Source of the DNA: Bathymodiolus brooksi
Lineage: Eukaryota; Mollusca; Bivalvia; Mytilida; Modiolidae
Reading direction: 5' to 3'
DNA length: 64,000 nt
Assembly (NCBI GenBank): GCA_963680875.1
Contig: OY804579.1
Coordinates: 79,597,095 to 79,661,094, forward strand
In this document: positions 47,351 to 59,100 of the stretch, piece after piece
How positions within the stretch are numbered: the stretch's first letter is position 1
Layout of the letters: each line of letters starts with the position of its first letter
Notes under the pieces: generated by a model
The model's input: only the letters and a program-made list of their open reading frames with translations
Told to the model about the DNA's origin: nothing
Databases searched by the model: none
Translations under genes and position numbers: made by a program

Positions 47351-48928
47351 TAAACTGGTAGAACATGCTAAAGTGGATCACGGGTCACTGTAATCGGTCG
47401 GCTGTATCGAGAAACAGATACGGTGTTGAAAAAACTGTTGATACTCATAAAATATTGATAATTGCAATAAAATTTTATGTTTGTCTTCAAGAAATATGAT
47501 AGACAAAACCATGTGTGAAGTTTTATGACGACATATCTCCGATTTCTATGTACATTTACGAGTTGAAGTGGGTAATTTTAGCGATGTATTTTTATCTTGG
47601 ACAAGAATAATGAGCGTCCTGATTGGATGATCGATTTAAAACACACTGACTCCGCATGGTAAAAAGATGCATTTAAAAGAAATCTATGTTATATTTATTC
47701 ATTCTTTTGATTCTGGAATATTGTTGATCATTTATTTAAACAAGAAAAAAGGGAAAGGGGGGGGGGGGGATTTTATTTGTGAATTTTACAGTTAAATAAA
47801 TGTTATGTTTCGACAGTTTAAAGAGAAAAATAAAAATTTGTTGCGACTAAAGCTTAAATCAGCGTTAAAAATTGAACAAATATCAGTGGTTTTGTAAATG
47901 AGATTTATTTTAAATAGAAAATCTGAATTTATTATTTATTAATTTATCATTAATGATACAATTTTATATTCCTTGGGAGGGGGAGGGGGGCTATGATGAA
48001 CATTTGAAATAAAAACACAGGACCGGACTTTAAGCAAAAATAATAATCCAGGATTAGTTTTTTATTAAAAATATCCAGGACCCCTGTATCCATGATTTTT
48101 TTTTTTAAGTTAATAATATGAAATATTGACATCCACACTTGCCTTTTGGACAGCACATTTCTGTGTCCACACTTGTTATGTTATTTGAAATAAATAAGTT
48201 GAATTTGATTGGAATTCCGGTAAATATTGATTTATTATTATTCGGAAATGAAACACTTAGCTGTGATATAAATTGTTCCATATTTTTGGCTGTACAAAAA
48301 TACATTAAAAACACCTGTCGCTTTTCTATGTCACGATCATAAATGTTTGTAAATTACATGTAGTTATATTTGTAACATGTAACAGGTTAATAATAGATTT
48401 ATGTCTTACTTTATTGATCAAGATCGTATGAACTAGTTTCGAGACAGCCTCATGCAACTGTATTATCGAGTCTTCTTATAATAAATAACAGTTTTTAACA
48501 AAAATATTTAAAAAAAAAAAGCAATATACTTACCGAACGTTAATATAATAATGATTCCTCCCTATATCTTCACATGTTAACTATCTTAATTAAGCACCCA
48601 CTTTAAATATAAATCCACTAGAAAGTTAAATCCCAATTGAATGTTAGGTGTGTTCGTGTCATTAAGATAAAAGGGTGTGTTCAATTAAGTATACTTTAGC
48701 TTGGATAATCCACCTACATGACACTCAACATTTTTAGTTTTTGTTTGTTTTTGCTTTTGTTTTTTTCATGTCTTCACTTAATATGAAATATGTATATAAT
48801 ATTATATAAGTTCATTTTGTATTAATTCATGTATGTATTGAAGGAGACGTTTCTAAGTTGTGAAACTTGTGTCCTATCCAATTGTTTCTTATTGAACAAT
48901 AAAATATGTTTAAAGTACATCACTGTTT
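47351..48928. other. Spacer with G-runs
   Basis: No supported gene. G-rich runs at about 47754-47769 and 47976-47990. AATAAA-like words occur but without a gene attached. Confidence 0.45.
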
Positions 48929-50020
48929 CACACAAAATCTAATTACATGTATATAGAAAAGTTAATGTAAAAAAAACGCTGGAGTACATTCACTATTTAT
49001 TATTATTCACTTTCGATAAAACAAAAACAACACCATATCTATTTTAATAACCTTCATCCTGTAAGCTCAATGTCAAAAGATTGGAAAGTCAAAGAATTGG
49101 GAGGAAGAAATTCAAAGGGCCTTAATAAGATACCTTAATCAGCTAAGGTTATCTATGCCTTCGGGAGTTACCTTAGTTTGGCAATAATTACATTGTTTAG
49201 GAAATGTAATATAAATTATACCAGTGCCATGAAACTAGTGACCGGATAATACCCTCACCCTCGAGGACTAATAGTCCACCAGCAGAGGTATCGTGTTAAG
49301 GAATCTAGAATGCCACGGTCGTTGTCCATATGACATAACTTGCCGCAACCTTTAGCGTACCACAAGTAATTAGCAGTGGGTTTTAGGTGGTACGGTTTTG
49401 CGACTCTATCTGCTTTAACTTGTGACAATCAGAACATCCGTCCATTGCCCCATTTCAATGCTACCCTTTTACCTGCTTGATATATTGAATATAGCTATTA
49501 ATAATACAATGCTAAGCACAAATCAATCATTTATTGCATGTATCGTTTCTTATGAAGCACTTTCGTTAATGTGATGTAATGTATCGCCCACTTAATCTCC
49601 AAAGATCTTAGTCCGCGGAAACCTTGAAAATTCCAATATTTTCAAAAGATGCTTGAATTTATTTGGATTTTCATATTTATATTGTACCCTTTGGCTTAGA
49701 GGCAGTTTAATGACGTTAAATATCGTAAAACATGTTTATATAACTTACCAACCTGATATTCAGAACTGCAACAATGTGAACAGTCATTGTCATTTGGAAT
49801 AGATATGTCCATCAGAATATATGGAGGTAGATTAACACGACGGCTGTCACTAGTGGAGCATGAACTGCTTACCCTTCCGGAGCACCTGAGTTCACACCCG
49901 GTTTTTAGTGGGGTTCGTGTTACTCGATCTTTAGTTTTATATGTATGATTTGTAGATCGTTGTTTGTCCCTTTGTGCTTTTTCTTTTAGCCATTGTGTTG
50001 TCTGTTCTTCTTCGATATAC
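48929..50020 (+). repeat. Direct duplication, copy 2
   Basis: Collinear with 44490-45560, including repeat C at 49040-49300 and repeat D from 49831 (CACTAGTGGAGCATGAACTG, CCTTCCGGAGCACCTGAGTT, GTTTTTAGTGGGGTTCGTGT, TTTTAGCCATTGTGTTGTCT). It has an extra segment with GAACAGTCATTGTCATTTGG at 49772-49799. It runs straight into the long 51 bp minisatellite. Confidence 0.9.
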
Positions 50021-51245
50021 GGATTCTGATGACTCCTTTGGTATCTTCACACTCTTCTCAGTAGTCTCAATGGATACTGATTACCCCTTTGGTATCTTCA
50101 AACTCTTCTCAGTATCTCAATGGATTCTGATTACCCCTTTGGTATCTTCACACTCTTCTCAGTAGTCTCAATGGATTCTGATTACCCCTTTGGTATCTTC
50201 AAACTCTTCTCAGTAGTCTCAATGGATTCTGATTACCCCTTTGGTATCTTCACACTCTTCTCAGTAGTCTCAATGGATTCTGATTACCCCTTTGGTATCT
50301 TCAAACTCTTCTCAGTATCTCAATGGATTCTGATTACCCCTTTGGTATCTTCAAACTCTTCTCAGTAGTCTCAATGGATTCTGATTACCCCTTTGGTATC
50401 TTCAAACTCTTCTCAGTAGTCTCAATGGATTCTGATTACCCCTTTGGTATCTTCACACTCTTCTCAGTAGTCTCAATGGATTCTGATTACCCCTTTGGTA
50501 TCTTCAAACTCTTCGCAGTAGTCTCAATGGATTCTGATTACCCCTTTGGTATCTTCACACTCTTCTCAGTAGTCTCAATGGATTCTGATTACCCCTTTGG
50601 TATATTCAAACTCTTTTCAGTAGTCTCAATGGATTCTGATTACCCCTTTGGTATCTTCAAACTCTTCTCAGTAGTCTCAATGGATTCTGATTACCCCTTT
50701 GGTATCTTCAAACTCTTCTCAGTAGAGTCTCAATGGATTCTGATTACCCCTTTGGTATCTTCAAACTCTTCTCAGTAGTCTCAATGGATTCTGATTACCC
50801 CTTTGGTATCTTCAAACTCTTCTCAGTAGTCTCAATGGATTCTGATTACCCCTTTGGTATCTTCAAACTCTTCTCAGTAGTCTAAATGGATTCTGATTAC
50901 CCCTTTGGTATCTTCAAACTCTTCTCAGTAGTCTCAATGGATTCTGATTACCCCTTTGGTATCTTCAAACTCTTCTCAGTAGAGTTTCAATGGATTCTGA
51001 TTACCCCTTTGGTATCTTCAAACTCTCCTCAGTCTCAATGGATTCTGATTAGCCCTTTGGTATCTTCAAACTCTTCTCGGTAGTCTCAATAGATTCTGAT
51101 TACCCCTTTGGTATCTTCAAACTCTTCTCAGTAGAGTCTCAATGGATTCTGATTACCCCTTTGGTATCTTCAAACTCTTCTTAGTAGTCTCAATGGATTC
51201 TGATTACCCCTTTTGTATCTTCAAACTCTTCTCGGTAGTCTCAAT
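50020..51245 (+). repeat. 1.2 kb minisatellite of 51 bp units (about 24 copies)
   Basis: Units hold TCAATGGATTCTGATTACCC, CTTTGGTATCTTCAAACTC and TTCTCAGTAGTC. A few are 48 bp (CAGTATCTCAATGG) or 54 bp (CAGTAGAGTCTC). A common variant is TTCACACTC for TTCAAACTC. The period is 17 codons, so a frame with MDSDYPFGIFKLFSVVS repeats stays open for up to 150 residues. I treat this as non-coding because a single copy of the same sequence sits in every repeat D (for example 42222-42245) without a frame around it. Confidence 0.97.
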
Positions 51246-51540
51246 GTATGTTTTCACCAATATAAAGTAGATTAGTCCCCCAGGGAATCACAAAGTATAT
51301 GAATAGGTCTCGTATTGTTTTTCTACTGTGGGGTGCCACTCTTCCAAAAGGGGCGTCTGCAACTTGTGCGGGACAAACCAAATACACAATTCGTCCATGG
51401 GGTTGCCATTGGTGGTCCACTGAAAGGCAAATGTTTCCGACCCTTTCCCGTATATCCTCTTTTTCCTGTGACAATCTAATTTTCTGCCCATAGGTACATC
51501 CAAGTTTCAACGTTTTGCTGTTCGCTTGTCCACTTTTTCA
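51246..51540 (-). other. Unassigned sequence with overlapping open frames
   Basis: Two overlapping minus-strand frames are open (51288-51503 and 51241-51510), one reading GRKLDCHRKKRIYGKGSETF and then FQWTTNGNPMDELCIWFVPH. The composition is more protein-like than its surroundings, which are AT-rich. I do not recognise a family and see no splice sites that decide the matter. It could be a remnant of a gene or of a transposon protein. Confidence 0.2.
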
Positions 51541-51605
51541 TGTTATGAATATACGACTGGTATACTGCCCAATTGATGTTAAACAACAACCAAGCAATCA
51601 CTTAT
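51541..51605 (+). mobile_element. SINE family A 3' end remnant
   Basis: ACTGCCCAATTGATGTTAAA, then CAACAACCAAGCAATCACTT: an eroded family A tail. Confidence 0.45.
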
Positions 51606-52290
51606 ATATACAAATGTAGTAAGAAAGAATATAGATGTAAATGAACATGAAGGACTATCCAATTTTACACTTATGCAAAATTAGAGTAAAGGGATAGCGT
51701 TTTATAACCACTTGGATATTTTTAGATTTAGACTGGCTCATACAATGAAGTGTCACGAATAAAATAGATATGTTAGTAATAATACATATTAGATAGTATG
51801 CCTTCATTGTCCCTTACTATGTTAATTACAAACATATATCTGCATTATAACAGTTGGTCATTAAATGATGTAGAATAATAAAGCACAATCTACGAGCGGA
51901 TTCATGATTTGCTCGTAATATCCGTAAATTACTTACATAAATGTATAAGATTCGATATTAATATGCTAACATGATTGCTCTTTTTTGTAGCTATTTGCCA
52001 TTGAAAATAACATCTTTGTTGGTAGCCTCCTCCGCTTTCGATTTTAGTTAATTGAACTGTATTACAAAAAAATAGTTTTTCCCACCACACATTAGGTCTT
52101 TCCTCTTATTAAGGGTTTTTTGTTGTTGTTGTAATTCTCTAATTGCAATATTGCAAGTTAACCATATACTACTGACGGAAATAGTCTACTTTGTTCTATT
52201 GGCTATGAAAAATCTGTGTGCAAAATGTTTGTCACTTTCACTCAATAAGTTCAAAGTTGTCATATCAGTATACGTGTATAATCAGGAGTT
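51606..52290. other. Spacer, nothing recognised
   Basis: AT-rich; no supported feature. Confidence 0.5.
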
Positions 52291-52433
52291 CACTTGAGCC
52301 TGTATTGTTCACCCAAACCTGCAATGCTCACCTGAGTCCTGTATTGCTTACTTCAGTCATGTATTGTTCACATAAACCCGTATTGCTCACTTGAGTCATA
52401 CATTGCATACCTGATCCTGCATTGCTTACCTCG
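52291..52433. repeat. Degenerate ~20 bp tandem repeat, about seven units
   Basis: Successive units of about 20 bp follow the pattern CCTGTATTGCTCACTTGAGT, each with several changes (CCTGCAATGCTCACCTGAGT, CATGTATTGTTCACATAAAC and so on). High divergence marks it as old, in contrast to the other arrays here. Confidence 0.75.
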
Positions 52434-52599
52434 TAATAAATTGGTTAGGTGTTGTAGTCTAAGCCTAGAAATGTTTGTTTTGTCAATATTTGACTTCAAA
52501 TTGATACATATTCCCTAATTAGCACAGCTTTAAAGGAATCAGCCGTAAGGGCAACATGGTAAGTCATATCCGACATTTAGATTTTTCTAAACGCTCTTT

Positions 52600-52885
52600 G
52601 CAGATCAACTGTCTATATTGCGGTAGATCATGGGTTCGAGAACTGGTCGGGTAAAACAAAAGAATTTACAATTGGTTGCTTCTCCACTAAGCAAGTAGTA
52701 AGTAAGGAATACGATATACGTGCATGGATTGGCTCGTAGTCAGGATAACGTGTTTCGAATGGAACAGCATGTTTACCGGAAAACTGTTGCTTCAGTGAAC
52801 TAGCACTATGAACATCCAACTGAGATTGATGGTCTATTACAACACCATCATCTCATTGAGATGTAACTTGCCACCATGACTTGGT
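52600..52885 (+). mobile_element. SINE family A, diverged copy
   Basis: B-box remnant GGGTTCGAGAACTGGTCGGG, then TTACAATTGGTTGCTTCTCC, GGATTGGCTCGTAGTCAGGA, ACTGTTGCTTCAGTGAAC and CATCATCTCATTGAGATGTA. The tail is lost. Confidence 0.8.
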
Positions 52886-52990
52886 TAACTGTTATGGAAT
52901 ATCCATACAAACAACCACAGATATGTTCCATTAATAGTAATCACTATCCGGTCCTTTTCCCAATTATGACTTTTCAGCGGGTTTGAAGCA

Positions 52991-53130
52991 AGAATAACAC
53001 GATCGGTGCCACTAATGGAACAGGAACTGCTTACCCCTCCGAAACACGTGAGTTAGCCACTGGTTTTTAATGGGGTTCGTATTGCTCAATCTTTAGTTTT
53101 CTGTGTAGTGTTTTGTTTGCAGGTCATTGT
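52991..53130 (+). repeat. Dispersed repeat D, copy seeding the 30 bp array
   Basis: AATAACACGATCGGTGCCAC, GGAACTGCTTACCCCTCCG, CTGGTTTTTAATGGGGTTCG and CAATCTTTAGTTTTCTG match the other repeat D copies, then CATTGTTTGTC passes without a break into the first 30 bp unit. Confidence 0.9.
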
Positions 53131-56100
53131 TTGTCTTTTTTCTATTAACCATTGTGCTGTGTGTCCATTTTCTATTAGCCATTGTGTTGTATGCCCTTTT
53201 TCTATTAACCATTGTGTTGTATGTCCTGTTTCTATTAGCCATTGTGTTGTATGTCCTTTTTCCATTAGCCATTGTGTTGTATGTCCTTTTTCTATTAACC
53301 ATTGTGATGTTTGTCCTTTCTCTATTAAACATTGTGATGTTTGTCCTTTCTCTATTAGCCATTGTGTTGTATGACCTTTTTCTATTAGCCATTGTGTTGT
53401 ATGTCCTTTTTCTATTAGCCATTGTGTTGTATATCCTTTTTCTATCAGCCATTGTGTTGTATATCCTTTTTCTATCAGCCATTGTGTTGTATGTCCTGTT
53501 TCTATTAGCCATTGTGTTGTATGTCCTTTTTCTATTAACCATTGTGTTGTATGTCCTTTTTCTATTAACCATTGTGATGTTTGTCCTTTCTCTATTAAAC
53601 ATTGTGATGTTTGTCCTTTCTCTATTAGCCATTGTGTTGTATGACCTTTTTCTATTAGCCATTGTGTTGTATGTCCTTTTTCTATTAACCATTGTGATAT
53701 TTGTCCTTTCTCTATTAGCCATTGTGATGTTTGTCCTTTCTCTATTAGCCATTGTGTTGTATGTCCTTTTTCTATTAGCCATCGTGTTGTATGTCCTTTT
53801 TCTATCAGCCATTGTGTTGTATGTCCTTTTTCTATTAGCCATTGTGTTGTATGTCCTTTTTCTATTAACCATTGTGATGTTTGTCCTTTCTCTATTAGCC
53901 ATTGTGTTGTATGTCCTTTTTCTATTAGTCATTGTGTTGTATGTCTTTTTTCTATTAGCCATTGTGTTGTATGTCTTTTTTCTATTAGCCATTGTGTTGT
54001 ATGTCCTTTTTCTATCAGCCATTGTGTTGTATGTCCTTTTTCTATTAGCCATTGTGTTGTATGTCCTTTTTCTATTAACCATTGTGATGTTTGTCCTTTC
54101 TCTATTAGCCATTGTGTTGTATGTCCTTTTTCTATTAGCCATTGTGTTGTATGACCTTTTTCTATTAGCCATTGTGTTGTATGTCTTTTTTCTATTAGTC
54201 ATTGTGTTGTATGTCCTTTTTCCATTAGCCATTGTGTTGTATGTCCTTTTTTATTAGCCATTGTGTTGTATGTCTTTTTTCTATTAGCCATTGTGTTGTA
54301 TGTCCTTTTTTCTATTAGCCATTGTGTTGTATGTCCTTTTTCTATTAGCCATTGTGTTGTATGTCCTTTTTTATTAGCCATTGTGTTGTATGTCTTTTTT
54401 CTATTAGTCATTGTGTTGTATGTCCTTTTTCCATTAGCCATTGTGTTGTATGTCCTTTTTCTATTAGCCATTGTGTTGTATGTCCTTTTTTATTAGCCAT
54501 TGTGTTGTATGTCTTTTTTCTATTAGCCATTGTGTTGTATGTCCTTTTTTCTATTAGCCATTGTGTTGTATGTCCTTTTTCTATTAGCCATTGTGTTATT
54601 TGTCCTTGTTTTATTAGCTATTGTGTTGTTTGTCCTTTTTCTATTAGCCATTGTGTTGTATGTCTTTTTTCTATTAGCCATTGTGTTGTATGTCCTTTTT
54701 TCTATTAGCCATTGTGTTGTATGTCCTTTTTCTATTAGCCATTGTGTTGTTTGTCCTTTTTCTATTAGCCATTGTGTTGTATGTCCTTTTTTATTAGCCA
54801 TTGTGTTGTATGTCCTTTTTCTATTAGCCATTGTGTTGTATGTCCTTTTTCTATTAACCATTGTGTTGTATGTCCTTTTTTATTAGCCATTGTGTTGTAT
54901 GTCTTTTTTCTATTAGCCATTGTGTTGTATGTCCTGTTTCTATTAGCCATTGTGTTGTATGTCTTTTTTCTATTAGCCATTGTGTTGTATGTCCTGTTTC
55001 TATTAGCCATTGTGTTGTATGTCCTTTTTCTATTAGCCATTGTGTTGTATGTCCTTTTTCTATTAGCCATTGTGTTGTATGTCCTTTTTCTATTAGCCAT
55101 TGTGTTGTATGTCCTTTTTCTATTAGCCATTGTGTTGTATGTCCTTTTTCTATTAGCCATTGTGTTGTATGTCCTGTTTCTATTAGCCATTGTGTTGTAT
55201 GTCATTTTTCTATTAACCATTGTGTTGTATGACCTTTTTCTATTAGCCATTGTGTTGTATGTCCTGTTTCTATTAGCCATTGTGTTGTATGTCCTTTTTC
55301 TATTAGCCATTGTGTTGTATGTCCTTTTTCTATTAACCATTGTGTTGTATGTCCTTTTTCTATTAACCATTGTGATGTTTGTCCTTTCTCTATATAAACA
55401 TTGTGATGTTTGTCCTTTCTCTATTAGCCATTGTGTTGTATGTCCTTTTTCTATTAGCCATTGTGTTGTATGACCTTTTTCTATTAGCCATTGTGTTGTA
55501 TGTCCTTTTTCTATTAGCCATTGTGTTGTATGACCTTTTTCTATTAGCCATTGTGTTGTATGTCCTTTTTCTATTAACCATTGTGATATTTGTCCTTTCT
55601 CTATTAACCATTGTGATGTTTGTCCTTTCTCTATTAGCCATTGTGTTGTATGTCCTTTCTCTATTAGCCATTGTGTTGTATGACCTTTTTCTATTAGCCA
55701 TTGTGTTGTATGTCCTTTTTTTATTAGCCATTGTGTTGTATGTCCTGTTTCTATTAGCCATTGTGTTGTATGTCCTGTTTCTATTAGCCATTGTGTTGTA
55801 TGTCCTTTCTCTATTAGCCATTGTGTTGTATGACCTTTTTCTATTAGCCATTGTGTTGTATGTCCTTTTTTTATTAGCCATTGTGTTGTATGTCCTGTTT
55901 CTATTAGCCATTGTGTTGTATGTCCTTTTTCTATTAGCCATTGTGTTGTATGTCCTTTTTTTATTAGCCATTGTGTTGTTTGTCCTTCCTCTATTAGCCA
56001 TTGTGTTGTATGTCCTTTTTCTATTAGCCATTGTGTTGTATGTCCTTTTTCTATTAGCCATTGTGTTGTATGTCCTTTTTCTATTAGCCATTGTGTTGTA

Positions 56101-59100
56101 TGTCCTTTTTTTATTAGCCATTGTGTTGTATGTCTTTTTTCTATTAGCCATTGTGTTGTATGTCTTTTTTCTATTAGCCATTGTGTTGTATGTCCTGTTT
56201 CTATTAGCCATTGTGTTGTATGTCCTTTTTTTATTAGCCATTGTGTTGTGCATCCTTTTTCGATTAGCCATTGTGTTGTATGACCTTTTTCTATTAGCCA
56301 TTGTGTTGTATGTCCTTTTTATATTAGCCATTGTGTTGTATGTCCTTTTTCTATTAGCCATTGTGTTGTATGTCTTTTTTCTATTAGCCATTGTGTTGTA
56401 TGTCCTTTTTCTATTAGCCATTGTGTTGTATGTCCTTTTTTTATTAGCCATTGTGTTGTATGTCCTTTTTCTATTAGCCATTGTGTTGTATGTCCTTTTT
56501 CTATTAGCCATTGTGTTGTATGTCCTTTTTTTATTAGCCATTGTGTTGTTTGTCCTTCCTCTATTAGCCATTGTGTTGTATGTCCTTTTTATATTAGCCA
56601 TTGTGTTGTATGTCCTTTTTCTATTAGCCATTGTGTTGTATGTCCTTTTTATATTAGCCATTGTGTTGTATGTCCTTTTTCTATTAGCCATTGTGTTGTA
56701 TGTCCTTTTTTTATCAGCCATTGTGTTGTTTGTCCTTCCTCTATTAGCCATTGTGTTGTATGTCCTTTTTATATTAGCCATTGTGTTGTATGTCCTTTTT
56801 CTATTAGCCATTGTGTTGTATGTCCTTTTTTTATTAGCCATTGTGTTGTATGTCTTTTTTCTATTAGCCATTGTGTTGTATGTCCTTTTTCTATTAGCCA
56901 TTGTGTTGTATGTCCTTTTTTTATTAGCCATTGTGTTGTATGTCTTTTTTCTATTAGCCATTGTGTTGTATGTCTTTTTTCTATTAGCCATTGTGTTGTA
57001 TGTCCTGTTTCTATTAGCCATTGTGTTGTATGTCCTTTTTTATTAGCCATTGTGTTGTGCATCCTTTTTCGATTAGCCATTGTGTTGTATGACCTTTTTC
57101 TATTAGCCATTGTGTTGTATGTCCTTTTTATATTAGCCATTGTGTTGTATGTCCTGTTTCTATTAGCCATTGTGTTGTATGTCCTTTTTCTATTAGCCAT
57201 TGTGTTGTATGTCCTGTTTCTATTAGCCATTGTGTTGTATGTCCTTTTTCTATTAGCCATTGTGTTGTATGTCCTTTTTTTATTAGCCATTGTGTTGTAT
57301 GTCCTGTTTCTATTAGCCATTGTGTTGTATGTCCTTTTTTATTAGCCATTGTGTTGTGCATCCTTTTTCGATTAGCCATTGTGTTGTATGACCTTTTTCT
57401 ATTAGCCATTGTGTTGTTTGTCCTTTTTATATTAGCCATTGTGTTGTATGTCCTTTTTCTATTAGCCATTGTGTTGTATGTCCTTTTTTATTAGCCATTG
57501 TGTTGTATGTCTTTTTTCTATTAGCCATTGTGTTGTATGTCTTTTTTCTATTAGCCATTGTGTTGTATGTCCTTTTTCTATCAGCCATTGTGTTGTATGT
57601 CCTTGTTTTATTAGCCATTGTGTTGTATGTCCTTTTTTATTAGCCATTGAGTTGTATGTCTTTTTTCTATTAGCCATTGTGTTGTATGTCCTTTTTTTAT
57701 TAGCCATTGTGTTGTATGTCCTGTTTCTATTAGCCATTGTGTTGTATGTCCTGTTTCTATTAGCCATTGTGTTGTATGTCCTGTTTCTATTAGCCATTGT
57801 GTTGTATGTCCTTTTTCTATTAGTCATTGTATTGTGCATCCTTTTTCGATTAGCCATTGTGTTGTATGTCCTGTTTCTATTAGCCATTGTGTTGTATGTC
57901 CTTTTTCTATTAGTCATTGTATTGTGCATCCTTTTTCGATTAGCCATTGTGTTGTATGTCCTTTTTCTATTAGCCATTGTGTTGTATGTCCTGTTTCTAT
58001 TAGCCATTGTGTTGTATGACCTTTTTCTATTAGCCATTGTGTTGTATGTCCTTCCTCTATTAACCATTGTGATGTTTGTCATTTTTCTATTAGCCATTGT
58101 GTTGTATGTCTTTTTTCTATTAGCCATTGTGTTGTATGTCCTTTTTCTATTAGCCATTGTGTTGTATGTCCTGTTTCTATTAGCCAATGTGTTGTATGTC
58201 CTTTTTCTATTAGCCATTGTGTTGTATGTCCTTTTTTATTAGCCATTGTGTTGTATGTCCTTTTTCTATTAGCCATTGTGTTGTATGTCTTTTTTCTATT
58301 AGCCATTGTGTTGTATGTCCTTTTTCTATTAGCCATTGTGTTGTATGTCTTTTTTCTATTAGCCATTGTGTTGTATGTCCTTTTTTTATTAGCCATTGTG
58401 TTGTTTGTCCTTTTTCTATTAGCCATTGTGTTGTTTGTCCTTCCTCTATTAGCCATTGTGTTGTTTGTCCTTTTTCTATTAGCCATTGTGTTGTATGTCC
58501 TTTTTCTATTAGCCATTGTGTTGTATATACTTTTTCTATTAGCCATTGTTTTGTATGTCCTGTTTCTATTAGCCATTGTGTTGTATGTCCTGTTTCTATT
58601 AGCCATTGTGTTGTATGTCCTTTTTTATTAGCCATTGTGTTGTGCATCCTTTTTCGATTAGCCATTGTGTTGTATGACCTTTTTCTATTAGCCATTGTGT
58701 TGTTTGTCCTTTTTATATTAGCCATTGTGTTGTATGTCCTTTTTCTATTAGCCATTGTGTTGTATGTCCTTTTTTATTAGCCATTGTGTTGTATGTCTTT
58801 TTTCTATTAGCCATTGTGTTGTATGTCTTTTTTCTATTAGCCATTGTGTTGTATGTCCTTTTTCTATCAGCCATTGTGTTGTATGTCCTTGTTTTATTAG
58901 CCATTGTGTTGTATGTCCTTTTTTATTAGCCATTGAGTTGTATGTCTTTTTTCTATTAGCCATTGTGTTGTATGTCCTTTTTTTATTAGCCATTGTGTTG
59001 TATGTCCTGTTTCTATTAGCCATTGTGTTGTATGTCCTGTTTCTATTAGCCATTGTGTTGTATGTCCTGTTTCTATTAGCCATTGTGTTGTATGTCCTTT

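Noticed and set aside
44490..50150. LTR retrotransposon with 1.1 kb LTRs
   Set aside because: The direct repeats contain repeat C and repeat D, lack LTR-type ends, and the reverse transcriptase between them is of LINE type.
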